In this document: positions 12,441 through 39,088 of the stretch, in pieces
How positions within the stretch are numbered: position 1 is the first letter of the stretch
How the letters are laid out: the number at the start of each line of letters is the position of its first letter
Assembly (NCBI GenBank): GCA_012861695.1
Contig: JAAOOA010000002.1
Coordinates: 24,048,398 to 24,112,397 of the forward strand
DNA: 64,000 nt
DNA from: Trematomus loennbergii
Taxonomy: Eukaryota > Chordata > Actinopteri > Perciformes > Nototheniidae
Reading direction: 5' to 3'
Notes under the pieces: generated by a model
Told to the model about the DNA's origin: nothing
Databases searched by the model: none
What the model saw: only the letters and a program-made list of their open reading frames with translations
Position numbers and translations under genes: made by a program

Positions 12441-12600
12441 ATGGTCACAGGCGAGGTCGGTGGGGAGATATATACATTCACAACCAGGACGAGTCTACAG
12501 AGGCCCGATTCTGACAGCTCATTGGCTGTGAGCTCTTTGGAGTACCGGGGGTCAAAGGTCACGCTGCTAATCTGTGGGCAAGAAGCGCTGACTGGGCTGC
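12440..12600 (-). promoter_or_regulatory. Beta-B1-like crystallin core promoter: TATA, CCAAT and DR1 motif
   Basis: Reading the minus strand upstream of exon 1 there is a TATATA-type box (12467-12475), an inverted CCAAT box (ATTGG on the plus strand, 12521-12525) and a near-perfect nuclear-receptor direct repeat with 1-bp spacing, GGGTCAAAGGTCA (12549-12561). A GCTGAC sequence near 12586 resembles half of a Maf site. Spacing of TATA and CCAAT is normal for a strong tissue-specific promoter. Factor binding is inferred from motif alone. Confidence 0.6.
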
Positions 12601-12657
12601 CTGTTTTGTTTTCCAGCACCATTGTGGGGAACAGGACAGTCACTGCCATCAGCAGTT

Positions 12658-12708
12658 TGACACACACACACACGCACACGCACACGCACACGCACACACA
12701 AACACACA
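12658..12708. repeat. (CA)n microsatellite with CG interruptions
   Basis: A CA dinucleotide run interrupted by several ACGC units, about 50 bases, immediately upstream of the beta-B1-like crystallin promoter. The apparent cysteine/valine ORF across it on the minus strand is a by-product of the repeat. Confidence 0.9.
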
Positions 12709-14790
12709 CTTTTTATTTTATTTTATGCTTCATTAACTTATTATGTTGATCTCAATATTTGTATTCTATTTTCTAATGTACCATTTATTTCAAATCATTC
12801 TAAAATGTAGCAACTGTCACAAAACACAATTTCCCCAGGGATACTTAAAGGGTTCTGATAGTGATACTATATTTCTATTGTTTTCTCCTTCAGTTTCTAT
12901 ATAATCTCTTTGTCTTTCAACTCCATATTCTCTCTCTTTCTCTTGATCCGTGTTACAGCCGTTCCAAGCCTTTGAGCCCTGTGTGTGTAATGTGCTGACT
13001 GCAGGAGCTGCAGCCATCTCTCTTTTGTTTTCGACAGGCATGTGTTGGACGCTCTTCTGCTTGTTATATTGCTGGACAGACTGTATCCATATATACACAT
13101 TTCATACAACCCCACATATACACTCAGGTACTATCCACAAATGCACTCCAACACAAAATGACCTTTTTGTTTCTTGTACAAATAGATACAAATAGTAATC
13201 CCGTGACTAAAAGGTCACATATATAATAAATGTCTTCAAAATTTCAATAAGCTAGAGTGTTCTGATAAATGCTTTTACATGTGGCGTGTATATTCTTTCG
13301 CCGATATATCTCCCACACCTGTGGCACTGTGATCTTTTAATAGCTTACTAAATGTAATTGCAAGCAGACAGATCTTATGAATATTGTGATTATCAACTCA
13401 TGTGATTTTCATGATCTTGATGCAGCTGTTAGACATTGGTGAAACGCTTGTGGGCGAGAAATGAATTTATAAAAGGAATTATTAGAGCATTGCGAAAGAA
13501 CCCACGGGAAATGTCATCTCTTGATCTATTAAATACAAAGGCAATATGAACACATTTAAAAATCAAAGCTATTTTAGACTTTTATAGTGTTTAATACAAG
13601 AGGCGAGAGGGATCAGTTTCACTCTGATTCTAATCATCTAACCACAGGAATACAGTATATTCTTCTCTTACTGATCAGTTTGAGCTTATAACAGAGAAAC
13701 ATTCACAAGGGTCCTTCCTCCAGGTTGTACCTCGTCATGAATTTAGCTCTACATTTTGAGATGGGAATTAAGATGCATTTCTGAGGCTTATGCATTCATG
13801 TGTTATAATTGTATCTTCGCCTTTGCAAGTCATGTTACATTTACAGTAACCACGATATTAGGCTATACAGTAAATTGGTATCGATAGCTGATAGCATATA
13901 CAAGGTGACCTGTCAGAAAATGTCCACATCAATTATCTCATCATCTTTCTGGGAGTGAATAAAATGTCTATTTTAAATACAATTAAAAATGCTCTTATTT
14001 TTTACGTTATTAACATGTTGCTGTATGTAGCTATATAAAACAAAGTATGATATTCGTTTTTGTAAAAGTTATTATTTTTCTACCGTTAGGTCAACTGGAT
14101 TAATGGCTTTCACTGAAGCAATTTGGAAGAATTTCAATTTTGTTGTGAAGAAGTAAGGTACTTTTGATCCATGTTAAGGCTATAATGTGTGCTTTTATAA
14201 TAAGTGATTTTCAAGAAATTGAATGAAAAAACAATTGGAGGATTAGGTAGTAATATGCTGACTACAGGATGTGTAAGTGTGTGAGTTCTTTTGTATGCTC
14301 TGTATGTATGTGTGACTGCATGAACAGGCATCTGCGTGCCATGACCGTGGGTGTGCATGACTGAACATGTGTGTATATAGGAGTGAGGAAAGGTGAAAGG
14401 ACCCGAGATGAGGGGTCAGTTGAGGTGGACATGTCTAGCAGATCGGAGACAGCTCAGTGTAGAAAGAACACAGTAGGTACATTATTAAAAAACAAATCCA
14501 GCTTATCATAAAAAAAACACATCTGTTTGGCTCCAGGATATAAAAACAAATACCACCAAAGTGAACTTGTTCCGTTTGCAACTTCATATTTCATTCTCTT
14601 TATACTTGAACACTAAATGTGTTTTTTTTCCTTTTGCACCAGAGGCACTGGCAAGACTATCAGCACCTGTAATGATCTGTTTCCTGGGCCAGGCTGTACC
14701 AGGACTTGGTCTGGCCCGCTGGTCATGGACCATTTGGAACTTGATTATATCCGCACTGGGCACAGTGCCCTGCATTTAGTCCCAGAGAAA
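12709..14790. other. Intergenic region shared by two divergent crystallin genes
   Basis: No coding exon is visible. The region lies between two lens promoters and is the natural place for shared enhancers. The part from 14640 to 14780 is less AT-rich (AGCACCTGTAATGATCTG near 14660; TGGTCATGGACCATTTGG near 14720) and could be a conserved element just upstream of cryba1. No transposon ends were recognised. Confidence 0.4.
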
Positions 14791-14799
14791 TAAAGCCCG

Positions 14800-14977
14800 G
14801 CAGCTCAGTGCTGAACAATGAGGGAAACAGCAATGTGCTGACTCCTGCCCCGACCCACAGGCCCAGCTGCCTTTCAGCACCAGCATGTATAAATAGGCCC
14901 GTTTACTCTTGGGTCAGGACATCGTTTTTGTGGAGCCCCTTGTGAGCACTGCACTGCAATTCTTTGGGGCCGGTCAG
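14800..14977 (+). promoter_or_regulatory. cryba1 promoter and noncoding exon 1
   Basis: TATAAATA at 14888-14895 sets a start near 14920. A donor, CAG|GTAAGC, ends exon 1 at 14977. Upstream are Maf-type half sites TGCTGA (14809-14814), TGCTGACTC (14836-14844) and TCAGCA (14874-14879), plus a SOX-type AACAATG (14814-14820) overlapping the first half site. Paired Maf and SOX sites are well known in crystallin promoters, where L-Maf and SOX2 act with PAX6. Exon 1 contains no ATG. Confidence 0.7.
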
Positions 14978-15436
14978 GTAAGCCCTCCATCTTAATCCGT
15001 TCATCCTATAGACCTGTGCAGACCATTGTCACTTTACATGTCTGTGCCTTTGTTGTTTCTGCTGAGCCACGTAAATGTATAAACTGCACATGCATGCACA
15101 TACTGACCACACACAGTGAGAACGAACAGCATTGTTCTTCCATCGACAGCTGCATCATCAAGTGTGGGCATGTAGTCTGCTTCAAGAAAGGGTTCATACC
15201 TAAAGACATACAAATGATTATTTTCTTTCATATAGATTTTTGCTGTATGGAACACAAAGACTATTAAAATACCTCGTACAATTGATAATAAACAATAACT
15301 CAAAAACATACATTCTATTTGATGTTGAGGAGGTGACAGGTCGTGTTTGAACTGTATAGCGTTCTTTAATATTACCATAAATATGATTCTCCTGTTCCCC
15401 ACACTGAAGGTAAATCAGCACTGAGACACAGATAGC

Positions 15437-16133
15437 ATGGCTCTGAATAATCCCATCCCACTGGGACCATGGAAGGTGAGTGTGATGTCTTGCCACGCTT
15501 GATTAACAAAAGCAGATTACTTTCTTTTTTAATTTCATGCCTGGCCTGATGATGTCAATGATGTGTGCCTGTGTCTGTACACACATCAGTGTGTGCGTTT
15601 TGCATGTGCATACTACATGTATGCATTTGTGTCTTCCACAGATCACCGTTTATGACCAGGAGAACTTCCAAGGGAAGCGTGTGGAGTTTACCTCAGCCTG
15701 CCTGAACATCATGGAGTGTGGCGTTGACAACATCCGCTCCCTGAAGGTGGAGTGTGGAGCGTAAGTCAAACTATGAGGACAATTATAGTAAACTAACATT
15801 AATAATATAGCACAATTAAAATCAGATCTTTTATTTGCTTATTGGCTAATTTCGTCTATACATTTACTTTGTTTTAGGTAACAGAAATAAAAAGGGGTGA
15901 AAAACACAAACTAACCAAAACATTTTTCAACAGATAAATACAGATTCTAATAAATGATAGTTATATTATTACATATTATTTCAAATTTCGCCATTGGGCT
16001 AAATAACAGAGAGATTAAAACAAATAAACACAATGAGCAAACAGAACTAAGAAACAACCAATATTCAGTGAAGAAAATGAAAACATAATCAGTGTCTCAT
16101 ACCTAATCATGAGTCTGTTTTGTTGCGATGATC

Positions 16134-16206
<73 letters not shown>

Positions 16207-17532
16207 TGTGTCTGCTTGCTGGGGACAGCTGGGCAGGATATGAGCACTCCAGCTTCTGTGGACAGCAGTTTGTGTTGGAGAGAGGAGAGTATCCTCACTG
16301 GGAGTCGTGGAGCGGCAGCAACGCCTACCACATTGAGAGGATGATGTCCTTCCGCCCCATCTGCTCTGCTGTGAGTTTCTGTCTCACTGCTCTGGCTTCT
16401 GTTTCACCTCCATACCACATCTCGTGTGTCTCAAAAATGTCAAATTGACTCACACAACATGTGCAGTGTGGTCTTATGTATCATCACGACCAGCCCCCCC
16501 CCCCACATAAATTAGATTAGTATGATAAATAACAATGATAACATGTCTTTTCAGCACCACAAGGAGTCAAAGATGGTGTTGTTTGAGAAGGAGAACTTCA
16601 TGGGACGGCAGTGGGACATAAACGATGACTACCCCTCCCTGCAGGCCATGGGCTGGGGCAACAACGAGATTGGTTCCATGCAAGTTCAGAGCGGCTCGTA
16701 AGTCTCAACCTCTGCACTCAAATTCATAACTCTTTATATGTTTTCTGATTTGTGAAACCAATGTGTAAAATGTACACGAAAAACCTTTGTCTTTTTAAAT
16801 GTTGTTGTCTTTGTTGTTTCTGCTGAACCACATACATGTAAAGTCTGATGGTAGACATGCATACACATACTGATCATGCACTAATAGATATCCTGTTGTA
16901 AAGAAATAAGTATTGGTACTATTTTAATTCTTTATTTAAACTATTTAAAAATTACTTATTGATTACTGTTACAAAAAGATTTAGGTGAATGGTACTCAAC
17001 ATTGATTTGTATTAAACATTTGTTAAAAGTTATACATATAGAAATATAACTTGAATTAAGATTGGTAGAGAGCAACATTTTATATTCTATCTATATGAAT
17101 ATTTTGAATATAATCACCAATATTTTCAGTAACAATTGTTAAAAAAGATTCTATATTACAGTAATGCAAAAATCAGTTTTATCCAAGATCATATTTCCCA
17201 TTTTCTGATTGTAATCAACAAAGGAAGTTGTCAAAAATGCATACATTTAAAATTACAACCAGATATTTGACTTAGTTTGCTCCTATATTGATTATACTTC
17301 TGCCTTCTTCTCGCATAGCTTGGAACTGTGGTTATTTTTCAATGATTAATCTCCGTCCTCCCCTCTTCCTCTCTCCTCCTCCAGCTGGGTGTGCTATCAG
17401 TTCCCAGGTTACCGTGGTTACCAGTACATCATGGAGTGTGATCGTCATGGCGGCGAGTACAAACATTACAGAGAGTGGGGCTCCCATGCTCAGTCCTTCC
17501 AGGTGCAGTCGCTGCGTCGAATCCAGCAATAA
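15437..17532 (+). CDS. cryba1: Beta-crystallin A1 (cryba1), lens structural protein
   Basis: Coding exons are 15437-15475, 15642-15760, 16229-16370, 16555-16697 and 17385-17532, giving 196 residues. Lengths of 119, 142 and 143 bases are the beta-A pattern; all junctions are GT-AG and in phase. The short N-terminal arm is [13 protein letters not shown]. The four Greek-key motifs begin [54 protein letters not shown] and [19 protein letters not shown]. The end, [11 protein letters not shown] with no C-terminal arm, is typical of acidic beta-crystallins. It forms dimers and higher oligomers with basic beta-B subunits in lens fibres. No frame break is present. It could be either teleost copy (cryba1a or cryba1b). 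Confidence 0.95.
16135..16202 (+). repeat. (TG)34 microsatellite abutting the cryba1 exon 4 acceptor
   Basis: An uninterrupted TG run of 68 bases ends 26 bases before the exon at 16229. The remaining acceptor tract is TTTGTGTGTCTGCTTGCTGG then GGACAG, poor in pyrimidines. The repeat is likely to vary in length between individuals. Confidence 0.9.
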
Positions 17533-17730
17533 GACCTGCAACATCCTCCCCCAAACTCTTGACCTCCTTTTCCACCTCCTCCCCCTCTTCCACATCCTCC
17601 TCCTCACCCCCTCACCCAGTCATTCCAAGCTTTATCCAGCTCCGTCAGACCTTATAAACCACGGCTGACACTTTGCTGGTGCTTCACAATCAAGATGTTT
17701 TACTGCACTTTTGTTTCTTTGCCAAATGAA

Positions 17731-17736
17731 AATAAA
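17731..17736 (+). terminator. cryba1 polyadenylation signal
   Basis: AATAAA 199 bases after the cryba1 stop codon, a usual 3'UTR length for a crystallin mRNA. Another AATAAA lies near 17900, but the first is the better candidate. Confidence 0.7.
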
Positions 17737-17759
17737 GAGAAATTATGAAAACAACAAAG

Positions 17760-18760
17760 AAAAGAAGAAAAACATTTACTTAAGAGAAGCCCCTGACTGA
17801 CACCCCCCTGAGGAGGAAAGAGGATGAAGTTATAGGCCTCAGGGTGGAGATGTCACGCAGAGGCATTGGTATTCAAGGTTAAACATGGAGCTGGTGATCA
17901 ATAAAGAACGAATGGGCAACATGAAATAAACAGAAAAACAAAAGTCTACTGCTAACCTCCGCTGCATAGTTGTGATTTATTTTGTATGATTTGGTTTGGA
18001 AATATATTAACACTGGCTTCTCTATTCATACCGAAACATAAAATGAAGCTTTCTCCAAAACTGAGTAGAGTAATCTAAGATACTATAACTCTTATCTTGA
18101 CTTCTTGCTGCATCGTATGTTCATTTGAATGAGTATTACAAAAAATCAAAGTTTTACTTGTGAAAATAATGCACACAACATGTATTCAATGCTGCTGGTT
18201 AATTAAATTTTAAGAGCAACAGTTCTTTTGTGAGAAAATCATCCCCTGATATCAGAGCTCTTACCTGAATCAACAACTTAAAGCTTACTTTTAAACATAA
18301 CTAAGTGGTGGTACACACACTAAGATTGCATAGGTTACTGATAACAGTCAAGAGCAGGATAGCACTGATATGAAAACCACACAGTGAAATTCAACAGATG
18401 GAAAAACTGTGTAAATAATTTGTACAAAATTAAATAAATAAATACATAAATAAATAGCAATGAAAAAATTAAAATAAATAGGGTTGCTAGAAGTTATTAC
18501 TGAATGTATGCCATTAAGCGTTTTATGACATAAAAGGTGAGGTCAGGTCTTTAAAAACACCAAGCAACAAAGATCAAATCTAAAAGCAAGTTTTTAATAA
18601 AATAAAATGGGGGCGTCCCTATATTTAAAAATGATCTGTCAAGTCTAAGCAAAATGAGAATTGAGCATTATGAGAGGTAAATATACAGTACAGAGAGGTG
18701 TAAACAGGTGTTTAAACAGTTATTTGAGTGTCTGTGGTCAGTCTTAGGGGCTGTTAGGTG
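17760..18760. other. Intergenic AT-rich DNA between cryba1 and cpd
   Basis: Apart from a run of AAATAAATA units near 18430-18480, I see no gene, RNA or bounded repeat here. Confidence 0.4.
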
Positions 18761-19137
18761 CAGTGGTGTAAAGTGACTAAGTAGACTTACTCAAATACTG
18801 TACTTAAGTACAATTTTGAGAGACTTGTACTTGAGTATTTCAATTTGTTGCTACTTTGTTCTTCTACACCACTACAATTCAGAGGTAAATGGTGTACTTT
18901 TACTCCACTAGATTTATTCTACAGCATACAATGTGACTAACCTGTTCCAGCTTTGACAACATTTCAATACATCAATAATTATAATCAAAACAAGCGTTTT
19001 ATATTATACTGAAATTCTGCCAACCTGCATAATGAGCATATTTTGATGCTAATTCTATTGTACTTTCAGTTTGATTGCATTTTGATTGCAGGACTATTAC
19101 TTGTTGTCTGGACTTGTTCCACCCAGTTCCACCTCTG
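18761..19137 (-). mobile_element. Teleost hAT-like non-autonomous element (AAGTAC family), copy 1
   Basis: The left end CAGTGGTGTAAAGTGAC and right end TTCCACCTCTG form short inverted termini (CAG.GGTG). The flanks GTTAGGTG and GTTAGATC agree at 6 of 8 bases, compatible with an aged 8-bp target duplication. The body has the ACTTAAGTA and TACTTGAGTA blocks that recur at 20440-20940 and 39516-40075. It has no coding capacity. Confidence 0.65.
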
Positions 19138-19144
19138 GTTAGAT

Positions 19145-19491
19145 CAGGGGTGTCAAACTCAATTTCATCCCTGGCCACATCAGCATTATGGTTGCACTCA
19201 AAGGGCCGGTTGTAATTTTTATTATATATAAATATACGTAAATATATAATATATATTAAATAATGTATTATATTACATTATTGGCCCTGCATTGGATTAT
19301 TATCAGTTCTGGTAATATCTTCCTAAATAAGTACGTCTGAAAGCAGAACTCTAGGGCAAATAATTGAAAGCAAATATTCAACAATTACACCAATTGTATT
19401 GTATATTATATTCTTTGCAAGCTCTTGCGGGCCACATAAAAAGATGTCGCGGGCCGGATTTGGCCCCCGGGCCTTGAGTTTGACACCCCTG
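19145..19491. mobile_element. hAT-type MITE with perfect 8-bp target duplication
   Basis: The termini CAGGGGTGTCAAACTCAA and its inverse TTGAGTTTGACACCCCTG flank 347 bp. Exactly outside them is GGTTAGAT on both sides (19137-19144 and 19492-19499). An 8-bp duplication with a CAGGG-type terminus is diagnostic of hAT transposons. It inserted at the right edge of the previous element. Confidence 0.9.
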
Positions 19492-19574
19492 GGTTAGATG
19501 TTATACAATGTATTATAAACAGTGGAAATCCGTTCAGAACATAGACTGTATAAATAAACTCCTCCGGTCCACCT

Positions 19575-19757
19575 TAAAATGTGACGTCAGCGTGTAGCCC
19601 CGCCCCTGTGCTCGGAGCGGAAGTAGATGGAAACAGGCAGGCCAGGGTCTGACAACACTAATAATACGACTGTCGCTGGGGAGCCAAACTCTCCGGACCG
19701 GGTGTTTCTTCTTTAATTTGAACGTCCTCATGGTGTAGAAGTAGAAGATACTTCAAC
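19575..19757 (+). promoter_or_regulatory. cpd promoter and 5'UTR
   Basis: Upstream of the cpd ATG are a full CRE-like site GTGACGTCAG (19581-19590), a GC box CCCCGCCCC (19598-19606) and an ETS-type CGGAAGT (near 19618). No TATA box is seen. This is the composition of a housekeeping, CpG-type promoter, fitting a broadly expressed trans-Golgi enzyme. Confidence 0.6.
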
Positions 19758-35868
<16,111 letters not shown>

Positions 35869-37970
35869 GAACGATTACACCAATGTAGCTGTTGGCTCAG
35901 TATTTTATTTTGATCTCCCCTTAAATGTAACCAACAAGGAACAGGTTGAAGTCCAGATAGCATCTCTGTCTCCCTTTATGAAGGAGATAAGAGTGATAAA
36001 GACACTTTGTTCTATTATACCAACAAGCGCTAAAGACTCACTCAGTTATTAGTGCTACTAAATTATTTCTTTAAGAGCATCCTGCTGGTGTCTGGACGGA
36101 AGTGTTCGCTCCTTTTTACCTGACTGGATCAGGACAAAAGGACAAAAGGAGGGTGAGATTACTGAAGGTTTGGTCCACTGTGACCCCCGTCCGTCCTTTT
36201 CACAGGTTTTGAGTTTGACTGCTTTTTCATTTCCGAGCCACATGAGTAATAATTTACCACAACTTGTCCTGCCTACCTAAGGAATTCCAGCCGAGAAGTC
36301 CAAATACACCCCAATTTACTTATGTAATAAACTCTGGATGGAAGTGATTCATCCTACACAATCTCCCCAATGTTTTCATGCATAACTTTCAATACTGCTT
36401 TAGCTATACAATTAAAAATCATGTTTCCTTTATCAAAGAAAGCATTGCCACATGTAAGTGTCCTAGCCTTTGGAGACTGAATCCAACACTGTGCCTTGGC
36501 TTCTGTAAAGTTTAAAGTCTGGTCGGGCTGTAGTATGTGACAGAAAGCAGCAACATAACTTATATTTGATCCATCCTATACTCAGGTGGTATGAAAAGAG
36601 ATCACTTCTGAATAAAGGATTGCTGAATTCCAGTGTTGCACTGTTTCTGCACAAGTGACTCTAGGCTGCCCTTGCCTGGGTTCAGTAATGTTGTATTCTT
36701 CCAGCGAGTCAATGTTGTGGCCAGAGCCATTACCATGGGCGATCTTCTGAAAAGCTTTAAAGCTTCAAGGAGAGTCTGTTACCAATGAAATGCTTGAAGG
36801 AAACCTGCCCAATAAGTGTGGGGTGCTCTCATGTATGCATGGAGGTCACTTGCACTAAATGGAAAGCAAAGATCGTCCCATATCATTGGCTGAGGATAAC
36901 AACAATGATTCTCTAAATATGTAATCATAAAAAAAAGAATGTATTTGTGTTTCTGTTTTTTGTTGTTTTAACTAAAGGTTTAGGATGTTTTCACACTGTC
37001 TGGACATTGTAAGTTGTGTGTGCCCTTTTTTGACACATTCTCACTTTGTTTCATTATAAGGACTATCGATTCTGTTTCATTTGTGTTTGTGTTTGTTCCT
37101 CCACTAAACATTACTTTGGAGTGCAAAGGTCATAGGTTTGTCCATCATTACTGATCACTGTCTATGCATCAACATCAGGGCCAACAATTCTGCATGATCT
37201 AAAGGTCTAGTGCAAATAAAATCATGTTTTCCAAACCTGTAGTCATACCAATGTGGTTGAAAGCTGAGTTGAGACCTTTTCACACACACGTTTACTCCAT
37301 ACATACCTACCATGTGTAAATATAATATGCACTGTTAGAGATTCCCCATCAGAAAATGGTCAGGTACTCTGAAAAAGAGGCTACCAACAGACTGCCTTAT
37401 TGGTGTTAAAGAACAACGTAGTCTGGTGCAAAATGATAATGCAGTTACTGTATATGCCATTTCTCTCACATATTGAAGAGGCGGAGGACATTTCTTTAGT
37501 AGGTTATATGGACTCAACAAGGAAGCAGGTTTGTGTGCCGATATGCAAGTGGACAGTTAATTGAAAAGAAAAAAAAGTGTAACTGTTGGTTATCATGAGC
37601 TGAAATGCCCAACATGGCACTTGATCATTAAAATCCGATGGCTGTGAGATTGGTGATGCCATGCATGTTTTCAAAGAAACACACCCTTTTTCAATTAATT
37701 TGCCTTGATTTTCAGTTACTTTGAGAAGAGATTATTTCCTTCTTTACTTTTATCAGATGCAGCTGTCATCAGTAACGTTTAAACTGATGTGTGTAGAGAG
37801 ACAAATTTGTATTATTTTCTTTCTTAGTCTTTCAATGCGTGTGTCTGAATTGTTGAACGTTGCGCGTGTCAGAGTCATGCAGTGTTGGTGTGAAGATTTT
37901 ATATAGACTGAAATCAACTGTAAATAATGTTTGAAATTGTGAATGGGGGAAATAAATGAATAAATACATT
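35869..37970 (+). other. cpd 3'UTR and downstream region
   Basis: No ORF with support follows the cpd stop. AATAAA hexamers occur at 36326-36331, 36611-36616, 37215-37220, 37951-37956 and 37959-37964, so several 3' ends are possible. The last pair, followed by an AC-rich stretch, would give a 3'UTR of about 2.1 kb; vertebrate CPD mRNAs have long 3'UTRs. Confidence 0.5.
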
Positions 37971-39000
37971 CATGTTAACCGTGAATCTACACACAGCAAC
38001 AATAATTATAAAAACCTCTGTGTGATCATGACATGCTAACATAAAACTAAAAACACAAATAAAACACCTCACGTCTCTCTTGATTTTGTGTGATATTGTG
38101 CTATTCTTAACTGGGGAGATTGGGGTACGCTGGGCATAGAAGGTCTAACAGGTCGTAATCTAAGATGTTGATATTCGAGGAATTTTAGGAGGGGAGAATG
38201 AAGAGGCCAAATTGGGAAGGTGTGAGGCATAAAAAAAATCGCACAAGTGAACATACAGTTAACCATGGTTATTTAAGCTTATCAATCAATCAATACACTT
38301 TTTTTAAATAGCCAAATATTACAAATTACAGAAACCTATGGGTGATGTTCTGAGATGTTGTTCTTTGAACCAACTGGGCAATGGTATATGTGCCAGGTCA
38401 TGCATACACCAAATGTTAGTATTCATTTTTTTACATAACGTAAATGTAAGAATAAAATCAGAACCAGAATCCTTTATTTACATAGTTACAGCAAAAAGAC
38501 TGTACTGATAGAGACAAAATAAAAACTGTATTTAGTAAAGTGGACAATATAGTAAAAAGTAGTTAAAAATAATTACACATTTCAAGTATACAAAGGTAAG
38601 TAGCAGCATTATGAAAACACAAGTGAAACAAGTAGAAAGTAATGAAGAAGCTGCAGGATGACAGAAGTAAATACTATATTTCTAGTATATAAGTACCCAT
38701 TGCACAGTTTTATGTTATGTTGTTGGGTAGTTCAAAAAATAGGAACATATAACTGAAGATTGTCTGGCAAATTTGACAGTATGCATATACAATATAGTGT
38801 GTAGCTGCATTCTCAACATTGTTTCCCATGTCGGGATTTAAAGTAAAAAGAAAAGAAATCTGTGACTGATGAAACTTGTGTGGAAGCCCCAAAAGGCCTC
38901 TAGGCGGCGCTGTTTATGTTGGGGCTGGTGGACTGTGGACTGGTACATGTGGAGCCTGTGGAGTGTGTCGCCTGACAGACTCTGCTGAGGATGGTAAAAA
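37971..39000. other. Intergenic DNA between cpd and gosr1
   Basis: AT-rich. Positions 38455-38560 (CAGAACCAGAATCCTTTATT) look like the reversed tail of a LINE, but too little is left to be sure. No gene seen. Confidence 0.35.
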
Positions 39001-39029
39001 CTCTCCTCTTTGTTTTGTAAGTGGAACGT

Positions 39030-39088
39030 CTTCTTCTGACACGTGACGTGCCCAAGCCGGAACTCGGTGACGTCGCAGCACAACAAAG
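39030..39088 (+). promoter_or_regulatory. gosr1 promoter-proximal elements
   Basis: Just before the gosr1 ATG lie a CACGTG E-box (39040-39045) running into TGACGTG (39045-39051), an ETS-type CCGGAA (39057-39062) and a CRE-like TGACGTCG (39068-39075). TGACGTG is the core recognised by XBP1/ATF6/CREB3-type factors in secretory-pathway genes. The binding is inferred; the motifs are seen. No TATA box. Confidence 0.5.

Noticed and set aside
12371..12709. Minus-strand frame of 112 residues starting with Cys/Val repeats
   Set aside because: It runs from a CA repeat through the crystallin promoter and noncoding exon 1; it has no homology or proper start.
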